A DNA stretch of 64,000 nt, from positions 1 through 64,000 of the forward strand of contig JAHQIW010006967.1 in the NCBI GenBank assembly GCA_019055375.1, read 5' to 3'. Under the pieces are notes generated by a model. The model ran no database searches and had not been told where the DNA came from. It saw only the letters and a program-made list of their open reading frames with translations. The position numbers and the translations under genes were made by a program. This DNA is from Parelaphostrongylus tenuis (taxonomy: Eukaryota > Nematoda > Chromadorea > Rhabditida > Metastrongylidae). Shown here one piece after another: positions 1-11,934 of this stretch (the first letter of the stretch is position 1; the number at the start of each line of letters is the position of its first letter).

Positions 1-11
1 TGATCTTCAGG

Positions 12-60
12 CTGGCGGTTACAATCGCGAAGGAGGACGTGGAGTCGTTCTCTCGTTAGG
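12..60 (+). repeat. Degenerate half of the palindromic MITE family seen at 16.2 and 18.7 kb
   Basis: A short stretch reading 'ggcggttacaatcg' then 'gacgtggagtcgtt' resembles the right half of the palindromic elements at 16238-16444 and 18696-18909, which read 'ggcggttaatcgggg' then 'aggtggagtcgtt'. Only one half is visible. The rest of positions 61-410 holds no gene that I can see; 'gcagtcagagaaaatgtttt' near 149-168 resembles the end of the element at 411-700. Confidence 0.35.
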
Positions 61-410
61 GATGAGGGTGGCGGAGGAGGTGTCATACAGTCGACGTGTG
101 CCACCTGGACATGCAAATTTCCGTCTATGGAAGTTAAAGGGTTAATGCAGTCAGAGAAAATGTTTTAGGCCATTTCGGGGTCGGTTTGTCAGCGGATTAC
201 GTGCGTTTCGGTGATTTCGCCCACTTGACCAGAGCCACATGCTCCACACTATTACCCTGTCAGTACTAGGGACGAGGGCAACGTTGATAGGATAAAATAG
301 CATGAAGATGTGGTTTCTACTCTCTCATTACACTATTCTCATGGCATATGGCTGTTATTCAGGCAACGCTATTTACAATCGACCGGTTTATAAAACCTCG
401 TTATAAACGA

Positions 411-700
411 TAAATGTAGTCAGAGAGAATGTTTTAAGGCATTTCGAGGTTGCTACGTCGAATGTATGGTGCACTGTCTGATCAGGCAGCCGTATGTGAT
501 CGAGTGGAATGGAATGGTGAAAAGTGGATAATCACAGTCTCATGTTATTTCTCCGTAGCAATGTTTTCTCATCTCTACTATCACTAGGAGAGGCATGCGA
601 GGAACGTGGTTCTGATGATGTGGGCAAGGACTTCGAAACGTGGTGAACCACTGACGTACCAACCTCGATATGGTTCGAAACATTCTTTCTGACTACATTT
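411..700. mobile_element. Small inverted-repeat element (MITE), about 290 bp
   Basis: Positions 411-458 and the reverse complement of 653-700 match over about 48 bp with several mismatches. Both begin AAATGTAGTCAGA, contain GAATGTTT and TCGAGGTTG, and end TACGTC. The interior has no open frame of note. The size, terminal inverted repeats and lack of coding potential fit a non-autonomous DNA transposon. I cannot assign a superfamily because no clear target-site duplication is visible. Confidence 0.6.
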
Positions 701-2990
701 GATCATCGCTTTAAAATCTGAAAACAATGCTGACATTACTTTTCTAGCAATAAATCAAAATGATAATGTTAACGAAGAAAATCTCTGTCGTCAACTTTCT
801 ACCTATGGTCCGAGATCTCCCAATCTCATATATCACATCAATTTTGCGTATTGTGTGCTAATTCTGAAATGATATCGTCCTTTTGAAAATCATATTTCAT
901 TAGCAGACTAGAAAAAAGTCCTGTATGTCGGAATAAGTGTACAGAAAGCGAACGACCCATATAGATTCCATTTCGGCCACTCACGCTAATGCATATGATT
1001 CTATAGAGTATTCTAAACCGACCGACCGTCGTATGCATGCTACGTTTAATAGAGGTGTGGGAGCAATCAGTGGATATCCTATCCAGTTTTTCCTTAGGTG
1101 CAGAGGCAGTTTATCTGTTATAGGCAGCCATCTTCGAAATACATTAACGCATTATTGATTCAGAAATGTTTCCTTTTACAAAACCTCACCTGGAGCTGTA
1201 AGCCCTTCCGCACAGTTAACAGTTGGACAATATGTCTGATTAATCTTAATCAAAACCGGCGGCATAAACAAAACTTAGAAACTCACTGACATATCACTTT
1301 CAAAAAATATATTATTAATATGGGTCTATGTAAATAATTCTCAAAGATATCTCATCTCACTAACATGTGTTCGGTTTTGTTAAAAAGTAGTGGCACACTT
1401 GCCGCTCTCTGAATATTTCTGCCAATTTTTTTCAGTTCCTATATTATATTGGCTTCATTTTTGAGCAAAGTCTGTATGTGTTCCAAGGAATATTGTCTCA
1501 TTCACTCTCTATAAAATGATTACATAGAACGACAAACAAGGTGAGTTCTGTAGACGAAAAGGAGGTAGTATAATCTGATCCTTAGTTGCGGAGGGAACTG
1601 TGGAAAAAAACACACTATGTCCAAAGTCACCAACTCTAAGAAAAAAAAACCAGTGCGACTTTCAAAAGCATAAGACAACGTCCTTTTCACATGTTCATTG
1701 ATCAACAAAACAGAGAGCAAGATTCACAGATTAAAAACTCAACAAGTGTGTACTCAATTATATAAAAAATGTCACAACAGGGCAGAATACATACCTTAAC
1801 TCAAAACTTTTTGATAGATTAGAAAGGAATACAACTAGATCCACTTCAATCAATGTTGATTTCACTTCAAATCTACGCACAAGACTGTGAAGAAGGCATA
1901 TACGGTAGACTCAAATTGTTCAACGAAAGCTTCAAAGATGACTTAAGACAAAATATCACAAAAATGCAGGATATCGAAAGAAATCAATAAAAAACTCAAG
2001 AAGAACAGCAAAACCTCAACTAAGGCTTTTTTCTCTCTCTTTCACGACGTTTTCCGCGAGTCGGTTCGGTAGCCTTACATTTGCCACTTGTTTTGAACGG
2101 AAGCACTGATCTTGCACTGTGCATGGGCTGCGATGGTTCGGAAGTGCTTTGTGTTGATGATTTTTATTCAATCGAATGGTGTCTGTAATACCTCTAGGTA
2201 GAGAAAAAATCAAAACGTTCCTCAGAAACTGCAGTGCATCTCCCTTAGGTGTCACGATTCTCCAGAACCTAAGTCTATAAGTACGTTGGTGAAGAAAAAT
2301 GACAGTGATTCAACGGAAAAGTATTCCTAAACATTCGTTTCGGATTCTATATTATAAACCAGGACACTGAAAATTTCGTCTACGTAAAGTCATCATGTGC
2401 CGCTTTGTGTGATGACATCAACGAACTTTCCATGTCGCATTTTTTTTCTCAAAGCACACTGTTTCTTGCTATAAGAGTTTAATCGGTCGCTTTTTCAGCA
2501 CACTCTGCGTTATGTTTTGTTCGTGAAAAGCTGCTCCTCGCTATCTATACTGACTTGTTTACTCTTCTGTAGCACACAAATTGCTTACTCATCAATTTGT
2601 TAACTTTTTGAGAATGTTACAAGTTTTCATCACAAATGTATCAAGACATTGGTATATGGGAGCATAAGAACTGCGAGGTATAACTTTTCACCTTAGCACT
2701 TTACTTAACCCCGTACCACATTTTGCTGTGAAAATCCCAGTATTTCTAGTAGACAATTCGTGCCTCGCTTGCCTGAGGACTTGATATTCTTAAATGAATA
2801 CTGGGAGGCCCGCTCAACATATTATGATGATTTAACTACCGATAACCAAGAACATCACGTTTGAACTTGTGATGAGCTTTCTATGTGATATATAAGAGTC
2901 ATAATTGTTCTAAAAACTGTGCAAAGCCATGTAAAATAATATAGAAGTCACTAAGAACCTCGAAAACAATACTACAAATGTAAACTAAAG
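701..2990. other. No recognisable gene; AT-rich spacer
   Basis: Only short open frames occur here, none with splice signals or protein-like composition that I trust. No transposon terminus or tRNA-like promoter was recognised. Confidence 0.5.
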
Positions 2991-2994
2991 AATA

Positions 2995-3120
2995 TATACA
3001 GTAATGCTAAGTGATATGTAAAACTTCGGATGTCGGGTGGAATTCGAGCCCTTATTTCATTCTTTCCGAGGACGCGTGCTAACCATTACACTACCTGCAC
3101 TTCGTAATTCGAAGCCGATG
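2995..3120 (-). repeat. tRNA-derived SINE, left member of a head-to-head pair
   Basis: Read on the minus strand, this copy has a pol III A-box-like stretch (TAGTGTAATGGTTAGCACG, complement of 3074-3092) and a B-box-like GGCTCGAATTCC (complement of 3039-3050). A non-tRNA tail with the family signature GAAGTTTTACATATCACTTAGC follows in pieces. The tRNA-like head, internal promoter boxes and shared tail define a tRNA-derived SINE. It points away from the next copy at 3195-3322. Confidence 0.7.
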
Positions 3121-3194
3121 TCGGCTTTCCAGGCCGAACCGTTGACGGTTATCTGCTGACAGATTGGTAAAACTGCGTCGAAGAGTGATGGTTG

Positions 3195-3322
3195 AACAGG
3201 AGCGTCGGCAGGATAGTGATTGGCACGCGCCCCGAAAGGGTGAAACTCGGGTTCGAATCCGCCCGACGTTCGAAGTTTTGCATCCCACAACATTATTGAA
3301 TGCATACTTGTAACATCATACC
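3195..3322 (+). repeat. tRNA-derived SINE, right member of a head-to-head pair
   Basis: This copy has the A-box-like segment TAGTGATTGGCACG near 3214-3227 and a near-perfect B box GGTTCGAATCC at 3249-3259. The tail then runs GAAGTTTTGCATCC, ACATTATTGAAT and TTGTAACATCATACC. The same tail recurs in SINE copies at 19.9, 24.3, 35.3, 51.4 and 51.7 kb. The element is not a functional tRNA: no complete cloverleaf closes around it and the tail is SINE-like. Confidence 0.75.
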
Positions 3323-3779
3323 AACGCTATAGTGCTTGAATAAAAAGATCGGAAATATGAGTTCAGAAATACAGGAAATGTGTGGTCACCCTCCAGGCAG
3401 TAGATCACACCATATGCACTGGCTTTAAAGTGTGTGTTGAGAGGAGAAAAACTTGTCATTACTCTGTGCAGTTGCTACACAAAATCAGGCGTAGTGGAGC
3501 ATGTAAAACATACAAAGCAGTAACTCAATCTATTCAAAACCAAAATAGAGATCAGAACATCGACAGGGAAATAATGAGTGATGAGTGACAAGGAAAAGGA
3601 AAACTTACTGATTCTTTACAAGAAGAGGAGTTGAAGTCCGAAATTTGCTCGGTTCTATGAGAAGAATTGAATCATCCATATCCTCAAAACTAAAACACCA
3701 AGTGCTCAAAAAACGTTATCACCACACTTTCATAATCAATCAAAAACTAGTCACGCTCTAATAAAGTATTATAGAAAGG
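3323..3779. other. No recognisable gene
   Basis: AT-rich spacer between the SINE pair and the MITE-rich block. No feature that I can support. Confidence 0.45.
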
Positions 3780-3979
3780 ATTGAATAATGAAAAAAATTA
3801 CGATTTTCCGGCTGGATCCGCCTCTAGAGTCGTGTCTGTCGTATTTTGTTCGGATATGTTGTATACATCATTCTCAGGGCTGGCGAATAAGTCCCCTCCA
3901 TCGTCCTCTTCCACCACACTATCGTCCCAATCCGCTGCAATGTCTCGCTCTAGAAAAAATAGAGGTACTTTTCTGTTAC

Positions 3980-4770
3980 CGGAAAAGTTTTCTGAAAAAA
4001 CCTTTTTTGCTGTGCAAAGATTTTCCTAAAATACTTGTCTTTGAAGTAGCCTTTTACAGCGCTGTGGCACTAGAAATAAAATTGCATTCCACACACGAAG
4101 CGTAATATCGCGCATTTTTTCATTGGACAGACTTCTTCCTCTAAACCGTTAGTGATCATCCGATAACGAAAAATTCGGCGATTATACTGGGCTAGTTTTT
4201 CGAAGGACCCCTTTACTGCACTACACCATGGAAAATAAGAATAAGTATCACACATGCCGCGCATTGCTATCGGATAGATGTGTGAGTGCCGGGTATCGAT
4301 CGCAAAGCACGGTTCACATGTGCCGCGCGATTTTTGTTACTAAATCTAAAGTTTTTCTGGCTTTGGAGATAACTTCAGATAAAATATATGACACTGTCAC
4401 TCCAAGATTTCCTCAACACATACATATGCTTTTATTGCATAGGACTGGACTGTTCAAGTGTAGGCATTTTGCCGTGTTTATTTAGTAGTAAGAAATGAGA
4501 TTGAAAAACCTTAGCATACGGAACAATAGAGCAAAGCTTTTTTCGAAATTTTAACGAGGAAATTTCGAAATATCTAAAAAGCGAGGAGAGATTTTCAGAT
4601 GGTAAGAAAAATACGCGTGAAGGCGCGACGCGTGTAAAACATAATTTTATTCCCACTGATACAGCGCTGTGGAGAGGTCTTTCTAAAAACATAGACATTT
4701 TTGAAATCTCCGAGACCTACGCTTTCGAGTAATAAAAGTCTAGTGAACTTGTTTAGAAAAATTGTCTCGT
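3980..4770. repeat. MITE-like family block with CTACAGCGYTRTGG core (several copies)
   Basis: Two outward copies of the same sequence occur. The minus-strand copy near 4022-4100 contains the complement of 'ccacagcgctgtaaaag' and of 'aatgcaattttatt'. The plus-strand copy at about 4630-4770 has 'gtgtaaaacataattttatt', then 'acagcgctgtgg' and 'aggtctttctaaaaa'. A third piece lies at 4190-4250. The same core recurs at 6430, 6868, 25030, 25502, 27350, 27500 and 55230. This is a high-copy non-autonomous repeat, probably nested here. Confidence 0.55.
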
Positions 4771-4787
4771 CAAACTTCGTTTCAGTA

Positions 4788-5072
4788 TCACAAAAGTACT
4801 AAACTAGAGTTGGACAATTTGAGAATACATTGAATCAAAATATTTGAAAAAGTACTTTTTTTTTCAGCCAATATTGAAGCAAGCGTTTTGGTGCTCCGCA
4901 GACTAGAACTTCGATCCTGAAGTGATAAAGTACTACTGATGTTCAGTTCTGCAGAATTATTAGTAACAAATTTATGGACGTACGCCTTCAACTTCAACAT
5001 ATCCAGCTTTTGTGGGACGAATCTCCCTTCCCAAATGACAGGCTGACTGGTCATTCCTTCCTCCATTGACAT
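4788..5072 (-). CDS. Hypothetical small protein (94 codons) behind a TTTCAG acceptor
   Basis: The frame starts MSMEEGMTSQ and runs through a polar, protein-like stretch (WEGRFVPQKLD, NNSAELNISS, SLQDRSSSLRS) before a stop at 4788. The last 20 or so residues may be intron read-through, because an A-run and a repeat follow. The start ATG at 5072 is preceded in frame by TAA, so it is the first possible start. Forty-three nucleotides upstream is a perfect nematode acceptor, TTTCAG, with the first exonic base at 5115. The frame lies 317 bp downstream of, and on the same strand as, the stop codon of the coiled-coil gene. That spacing would suit a downstream operon cistron receiving a spliced leader, but this is inference. 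No homologous family was recognised. Confidence 0.35.
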   Translation of the reverse strand: MSMEEGMTSQPVIWEGRFVPQKLDMLKLKAYVHKFVTNNSAELNISSTLSLQDRSSSLRSTKTLASILAEKKSTFSNILIQCILKLSNSSLVLL

Positions 5073-5388
5073 TGTTTACCTCGTTCTTTTTTTCAACACA
5101 TTGGATTTTGTTGTCCTGAAATGTTAACTGCAAGATTCCACATGGTATAGATTGTATGTAATGAGAAAAAGCTTAACTACACTCTATGAGCCATAAACAA
5201 TGAAAGTACCTAGGTATCATACATGAAAGTGAATATTGTTCTATGTCTGCTTAGTCAAGAACGGCCAGTAGGCGGCTGTGGAGTACTATGGGACAATGGT
5301 TAATATTAATGAAATAACAAATTATACAGAAACGAAAATTACTTTAACTATATTCCACCTCCATTTTTTTGTAATAGTCTTTGAAATG

Positions 5389-7499
5389 TTAGGCTGAGAA
5401 CATATCTTGACTTCTTCGCTCAAGTATTGTTGTGCGCCTTGCTTTTGCTTTTTTAGAGGCACAGTCTGAAAAAAACTATTAGAAAATTTCAAAAACGTAG
5501 AGAAGAGATAGTTACTTCATTCTTCTAAACATCACTCCACAAAACGATTATTGTAAACTGAGGCGATATATCAGTCGATTATCCCATAGCAGAACTGTAA
5601 GCATCACACCCTCTGTTTTAAGTGTTTTCTTAAGACCACGCTCATATATCAAAATGCCAAATAATCACTCTTCTTACTACTCTTAGTATAGTTAACTGAG
5701 TGCCCCGTGAAAATTGGCAAAAGATGAAAAGGATACCGACGGACTGATGAGACCGTCAAGGTTGAAACACGTGCACCAAGCTCTATGAGTCAGCCCTTTT
5801 ATAATAGACCACATGCGTGGCTCAAAAAATGATTATCTGGCATAATAAGCATCACATTGTAGGACTTTAGCCACTAATAAGTTCATTAGCGTTGTGACCA
5901 TTCTTTATCTGTTTGCTTACCAATTCGTCTTCCGTCTGCACCTTATGACGGTCTGTTTTTCTGTCTCCAGTAGAGACTACTTCATTCTGTTGTTGCCCAC
6001 ATCTGTTTCCAACCTTCGTTGCTGATTCCTTAATATTTTCTTAGAAAAATCATCACACAGTCTGAACGTATGACATCTTCTGAACCAGATATCCGTGAAC
6101 AAAAATTTCAAAAAATCGGTACTTTTTGGTTGCATGAGGACAAATGAATGTTCACCTCATTCCTTGGGCAGAAACTTTTCATAGGGGCGATAGTAATTGT
6201 TTGGAAGCTAAAATTTTCCACATCAGCCCCGCATGAGCCGGTTTTTTTCAAAAATACCCTTTCATATTGATGTAAGATCTATAACAACACGTGTCATGTT
6301 CGATAAAAGCACGTGTTTTTTTCTTATCTCGCTTATATTTCGCTGAATAAAACTTCTTAGTTAGAGTGATAAAACTCATTCGATAACACAAGTATCGAAG
6401 CACTCAAAAAATGTTTGTTTTTTGTGAAAGCTCATTTGATAGCGCTGTGGAAGGAAGAGAAGATTTCTAAATCCACTTCGCCGGACAAAGCTAGTTCTTT
6501 AGACTATCAGTTATCATTTGACAGCTCAAGTATTAATGATTACAACGCTATGGTTATTTTTTTGGAAATACCTGATAGCAAGTAAAGTAGTACTGAGTTT
6601 TACATTCTCGGCGTGCTTGTTTACCATTAATCCATGAGGCAAGGGGAAGCAGGGAGTGGATGAGGAGGGACAACCGATCGCGCTAGGCATACTGTTGTTC
6701 AATTAGGAATTTTTTCTTCACTTTGAAAGAAACCGCAGATGGAATGACTTACTAAGATGCTACGAAAGCTCCTCTACACCTTGATAAGTTTTTCGTGCTC
6801 CCAGCGAATTATTGCGTATAGAAATGGAAGCGCACGGCGGCTATGAAACACAGTTTTGTTTCCTGGATGCTACAGCGTTATGGAAACGTGTTTTGAAAAA
6901 TCGGCCACGTAGGGATCTGGCCAAAAATCTAAGCTTTCATAATTATCAACACTCTTAAGGAAAATTCTTGTTCAGCAGCTGAAGTTGAACAATCCTTTGT
7001 TCCCTCATATCCGAAAAGTACCGAAAAATCTTTGCCTTACAAAGATCTCTACGGCGACCTTGTAATTGCTTTTCTTTTTCCTGTATTAAAACCTTGAAAC
7101 CATCTCCTTTTGCTTGAGCGAGATTTCGCTGCTTATTTTCCTATATAATTACACACTGATATCCATTTCCTTACGAGCATACAAACTCCTAATGCTCATT
7201 GAATTAGCACAAACTGTAGCAAACTTTTCACCTGAAATCTCACTTTCCCAATCTCAAGCTCGCGCGTCTTAACTGATAGTTGAGCTTTCAATGATTCGAT
7301 TTCAGCCTCAAGTTTACAATTTCTTTCTTCCAGATCTGCGGCACTCAATTCTACGGCGTTAATGTCAGCATTCTGTCTTTCAATGTTTGCCTAAAAGGAA
7401 AAAGAAAATTGAAAAGAATAAAGAAAAGAAACTATGGAAATTGCAAGCGTGATGTTAGTTTGACAGAGATATTTGAAGCGTATAGCAGATACTGTATCC

Positions 7500-7536
<37 letters not shown>

Positions 7537-7703
7537 GTGCATAGGTATATATTTACGTATATATATATATATATATATACATTACATTTGCATGCATGCA
7601 TTTATATGCATATTTATACATATATACATATATATATGTATGTACCCAGGCGTATACACGCGTATATCAATGTTTATATATATTACATGGGTGTACGCGC
7701 GCG

Positions 7704-7737
<34 letters not shown>

Positions 7738-9394
7738 TATATATGCTCTACAATAGAATATAATATAATATAAATATAACTAAAATAAATGTTCTATAGC
7801 TGACGCAACACCGCATTTGGAAAACTAATTAAAATTATGTGTGAAAAGCATTCACTGAGACATAAGAAGAAAATGTTGCCTAAATGGCTTGTGAATGAAA
7901 ACTGTAATTAGCGATCTGATTATAGAAAGAACAGTGAAACCTCTTTGAGAGATTTCTCTCTCTTTTCTTCGATCTCTTTGGAAGGATTCCAGTGATGTTC
8001 TTTCAACTTCAATAATTCTTTCTGCTTTTCGGCTATACTTTGGCACAGCTTTTCATGTGCGACGAAAGATTGCTTCAACCTGGTGAATCTTTCGATCTAA
8101 ATTTTCGAAAATAACAATTTGTTCATGTGCAAAGACTCATAGAGTCATTCAACGATTTTTATAGTTGGATTTGAGAAAAGAATAATTTAGATATAGCAGT
8201 TGTATGAGTATATATAGATATTAAAAAGGTTATTTTCATTTGAAAAAATCCGTAAAGTATTCCGTTAAAGAGAACCTGTTTTTTGACGTTCTCCGAAGCT
8301 CTCATATATGTTTCTCTTAGCCTCGATATAATGTCTTGTTGCTGTTGAATGTCATTCTATAAATTAGCTTTCCGAGAATTTTAAATTGACTATCAGATTT
8401 TAATGAAAACACTTACTGTCATGTTCTCTAACTCAAGTGCCATCTGTTCTTTCTTGCTATTCGCTTGCTCCTCCATCGTTTTTAGAACGTCTTCTATGCG
8501 CGAAATTTTTGCTTTCCTTTCTTCCATTTCATGCACGAACAAGGTTTTTTTCTTCCCAGTTTCAGCCTGCAAATTACAAAGAAGGCTCTAATCACTTATA
8601 CTGGTCACAACTGCTACATCTGAACTGTGTTTAGTATTTACCTGTTTTTGCTTCTGACTGGCTATATCAGCTCTCAGTTCTCAAGTTCATACATTTGCGA
8701 TTCTAATAATTTGCCATATTGTGTTTCTTTTAATGCTAAGTCATCAAAACGTCTATCACTGATTTCATTTTGTCTTGTGGCCTCAAAATTATTTCATTGT
8801 TTTTTCTAATATAAAGAAATGAACATTTTAGTTTTGCTATCTCGTTTGACGCTAGAATCCAATGTACACGTTGCACGTTTGAATGTTCTGCAAAAGTGTT
8901 GCTGCCATTGATTCCTTCAGTATGCTACAAACGAACCCAAATAGTGAAGGTGTCCACAAATTTACTGCAAGTTTTTTGAAGTGAACGAGTGATATGCAGT
9001 TAAAAGAAACTACATTATATGAAAGTGTGTGCAGATAGCACAGATAAGTGACATGATAACTAGATGATGAGAGTTGCGCAGCAGATTAAATGCTGTTTGT
9101 TGATGGCAAATGAATCCGCAAGTGGCACTTGACAGATTGGTACAAATAACTCAAATCTAAAGTGTTAAAATTCCAAAAATTGAATAACATATGGACTATG
9201 ATAAAACGGTGTTCAATTTATCTTGCTGCACATGGTTTTTGATAAAAGTAAAAAGGAACTTTTAACGGGAAGCAAAAAATGCATGTAAATAAGCTAAATT
9301 TACTTTCGCCAATTCTTCTTGCAGTGTTGAAATACCAGTCTGTGGTTTGTACATCTGAGAAGTTATTGCCTCTAAAGTAGATTTTTCATGAGCA
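5389..9394 (-). CDS. Coiled-coil protein, C-terminal eight exons (5' end not identified)
   Basis: Minus-strand exons in order: 9394-9304 (tentative), 8781-8642, 8566-8417, 8356-8276, 8096-7941, 7390-7232, 7140-7041 and 5465-5389, which ends in TAA. Six of them begin or end in phase 0. Acceptors include ATTTGCAG, CCTTTTAG and TTTTTTTCAG; donors include GTAAGT, GTAAAT and GTAAGG. The last two exons join in phase 1 and keep the frame open to the stop. The product is rich in Glu, Lys, Gln and Leu with heptad-like spacing, for example LEERNCKLEAEIESLKAQL and AEKQKELLKLKEHH. It ends in a basic tail (SKKAKARRTTILERRSQ) that could act as a nuclear signal. Exon 8781-8642 is one base short of a multiple of three and needs a 1-nt insertion near the codons for YELEN to stay open. 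The 1.6-kb last intron holds repeats and a hammerhead relic. Family not recognised; structural or centrosomal roles are only guesses. Confidence 0.72.
5640..5835 (+). mobile_element. Family-2 hammerhead element, degenerate copy (i)
   Basis: Upstream, 'aagaccacgctcat' near 5632-5646 matches the arms of the inverted repeat at 35782-36145. Downstream, 'gaccacatgcgtggctcaaa' near 5807-5826 matches the end signature GACCACATGACATGTTGGCTC of copies at 33.1 and 39.4 kb. The ribozyme-like core lies between (see 5735-5785). It resides in the last intron of the coiled-coil gene, on the opposite strand. Confidence 0.55.
5735..5785 (+). ncRNA. Hammerhead ribozyme relic
   Basis: CTGATGA occupies 5744-5750, stem II pairs GACC (5751-5754) with GGTT (5760-5763) across loop GTCAA, and GAAA follows at 5764-5767. 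Stem III is CACGTG (5768-5773). The base at the conserved U16.1 position reads C (5774), and stem I does not close well. The conserved core is otherwise complete, so this is a decayed but recognisable type I hammerhead and probably inactive. Confidence 0.55.
6420..6995 (+). repeat. Further copies of the CTACAGCGTTATGG MITE-like family
   Basis: 'atagcgctgtgg' near 6430 and 'gctacagcgttatgg' at 6867-6881 (followed by 'gttttgaaaaatcggcc') are copies of the family described at 3980-4770. The second is followed by 'aagctttcataattatcaac' and 'aaaattcttgttcagcag', which recur near 25570-25615. All lie in the last intron of the coiled-coil gene. Confidence 0.5.
7501..7765. repeat. TA-rich compound microsatellite
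   Basis: Three TA runs (about 7506-7534, 7559-7580 and 7706-7734) are joined by TA/CA/GT-rich spacers with CG-containing dinucleotides. It lies in the intron between coiled-coil exons 8096-7941 and 7390-7232. The open frames crossing it, made of repeated Tyr-Ile-His, are not genes. Confidence 0.9.
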
Positions 9395-10822
9395 CTTGGA
9401 TATAAATAGAAAAGCACAACACTCCGAAGCGCCGAATTGTTTGTTGAAATTGTCCATCTTTACCAATAAAGTACTTGCAATTCACAGAATATCTAGAAGA
9501 TCTGAAAGCTCATGTGACCCAATCAAGAGAATTTCGGTGAGCAGAAGCGACACTCTTCACATATCATAACGACGGCGACAAAGAAACTATGCTTTGGAGT
9601 CAGGAGAATTCAGATAGAAACGAGTCATGGTGAATTAAGTGGGAAATTCGACAAAACTATAGCTGCTCATTCAGTCTGATATGAAAACGTCTCAAATATG
9701 ACATCAATGAAGAAATATTGCAGAGAAGGGGTGAAGTTGAGGTCTTGACATGAAGAAATGAGCCTTGAAGTTGATGACTACATTCGAATGGACTTTCCAA
9801 TTGGCTATGTTTTTGAGACTTCGTTTAAAATTTATTATACTCTGATAGAATTTTCCAAGCTTTTCAGAGGTCTGGTGTGCCATGGCATAAGCACGCTTTG
9901 GCTTTTTCGAATGCCTTATCAGTCCATATGCCCCAGGTTTACCACTACTACTAATAGCAGAGGCGAGAAGACGTAACACTCTAGACGAATTGAAGTATCA
10001 CATGATGTTGCACGAAAAGTAGTTGGAAGTCGATGGTTTGCGGCTATTAGGAAAGCATCTAACAATACCTTCCACTTGTAAATCATACTATATTAAATTT
10101 TTTTGCGATGTCTCAATTATAATCGATCGATAGGTATTGTTGTAAGCTTCTTAACAGCAGTAAGCCATCGACATTCAATCACTCAGAACTGCAACATCAA
10201 GTGATATTTCACTTCGTCTAGATTGATACATATTCGGCGCTGCTGCTAACTGTAGATGGTGTAAACCGTAGGCATGTGAAATTGATAGAGCATTCATATA
10301 CACACTATGTTATTTTTGACCTTACTACGCGATACAACGTAGTATCTACATGTTTACAACGTCACGTCTTAGACGTAGAGAATTAGGCCTTTATATGAAC
10401 AGTAAACTAACAACATGGTAAAAGCAATAAATAGATGGATAAGGAAAAATAAAGAGTAGGGATTATCACCTATCTCTGCTAACATCAGACAAAAAATCGC
10501 ATTATGCAAATGGGTGATGGGAACATCAAAGGGACAGGATTTTGATAGGAATTCCATCGTAGAACATTATAAAATTGACATTAGAAGAAGGTGAGGATGT
10601 CAATTTGCTGATATAAGAAGATCAAAATCGTTTCACTCATTAATTTCAACCATGGCTTCTGAATATTCATTCGAAACAAACCGATCACACAGGATCGTTA
10701 ATCATTGCATTGAAATAAGTATTGATGTAGTATTCAGGGAAAAACGCTTAGGCAGCTTCAAACAAATGATACCAAAGAACCCATTTGAAGAGTCGCGTGC
10801 GCAAAAAACAGTACACGTGCCT

Positions 10823-10843
10823 TCCCCCACCCCCCCCCCCCTC
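10823..10843. repeat. Poly-C tract
   Basis: A C-rich run (five Cs, A, then twelve Cs) inside unit A. It is absent from the corresponding place in unit B. Confidence 0.9.
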
Positions 10844-11197
10844 CTCTCAAGGCAGATAAGCAGCATGATTTATGCATAGTGTAGAATTTGAATAGCAAAT
10901 GCATAGAGCATTATGAATAAAGAGTACAATTTCATGCCAAAGTAGAGAAAGAGTATCTATGAGGGTGTAAAACAAAAAGAAGAAATTTTAAAAAGTAAAA
11001 AAAATTACAAAACTAACAGCAATCTCTGCAAGATTGATGTTAATCGATATTAGACTAAACTGAGTCTCCAGACATTAGAGGTTGTGAAAGAATAACAAAG
11101 CAGCAAAGATTCAAAATTGCAAACCATCAATAATACCCACGTCAGCATCGAAATTATTGACGCTAGTGGAAAGTTGTGAGCCCATCGACTTTTTTCA

Positions 11198-11217
11198 GCC
11201 TAAGCCTAAGCCTAAGC
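11198..11217. repeat. Interstitial telomere-type repeat (three GCCTAA units)
   Basis: GCCTAAGCCTAAGCCTAAGC is the complement of the nematode telomeric hexamer TTAGGC. The matching place in unit B (about 14496-14530) has decayed versions (GCCTCAGCCTAATGC). Three units could also arise by chance expansion. Confidence 0.6.
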
Positions 11218-11934
11218 GTGATTTCGTAACATCTTATTCAAACAATATTTCAAAAATTGATGCAACCACATCTTTCCACAAAAGCCGAATAACTGTGTTG
11301 TGCTCGGGTCGTTCTTCCTGTGTTCCTAATAATTTTCACCTATTACCACTTGAATTGGACGCTGAGGAGATATTTATATCGATCAAGTAACTACGAAGTG
11401 AACCTCTTCATCATCTTCTATATAAATAAGTAAGGAAATGGGGCGAAGAAGTTATGACGAAGATGATGAGATAACTGAAAAAGAGAAAACCAATCGCTCT
11501 TAGAGTGTGCAGTTAAAATATTTTCTGTCACCGCAAGAATCACAATTTTTTATAACAGACATGAAAGTAGGAAAAAGTTAGAGCTGCTGAGCATGGGAAC
11601 CCATTCCGCGGAAGAGGGACTCCCTCCGGATGGGCAGAATATCAAAAAGAAAATTCGAAATAGAACAAATAAATAAAAAAAAACAAGTATGAAACAAAAA
11701 ATGGAAAGAAAATGCAGAAAAGAGTGAAATAAGAAATAAAAAATAAGAAACTTTCTTCTCATACCGACGAGGACGATGACGACCGCATCCGGGTGGCGAT
11801 AGTGATGCGTATGCGCCAAGATTCCGCGTTGACGCAAATTTTGCGCGTCAACATTACTACCGTATCACCGCAACGGCACGCACGCCCTATTTACGCCCTG
11901 CTGCGCCAATCCACTTATTCAGGTATGATGTCAT

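Noticed and set aside
7409..7773. Open frames of 78-115 codons rich in Tyr, Ile and His
   Set aside because: They are translations of TA/CA microsatellite sequence in an intron and have no coding signature. The same applies to 60272-60601.
8850..8930. Additional coiled-coil exon between 8781 and 9304
   Set aside because: An open frame exists, but it does not join the neighbouring exons in phase and has no coiled-coil character.
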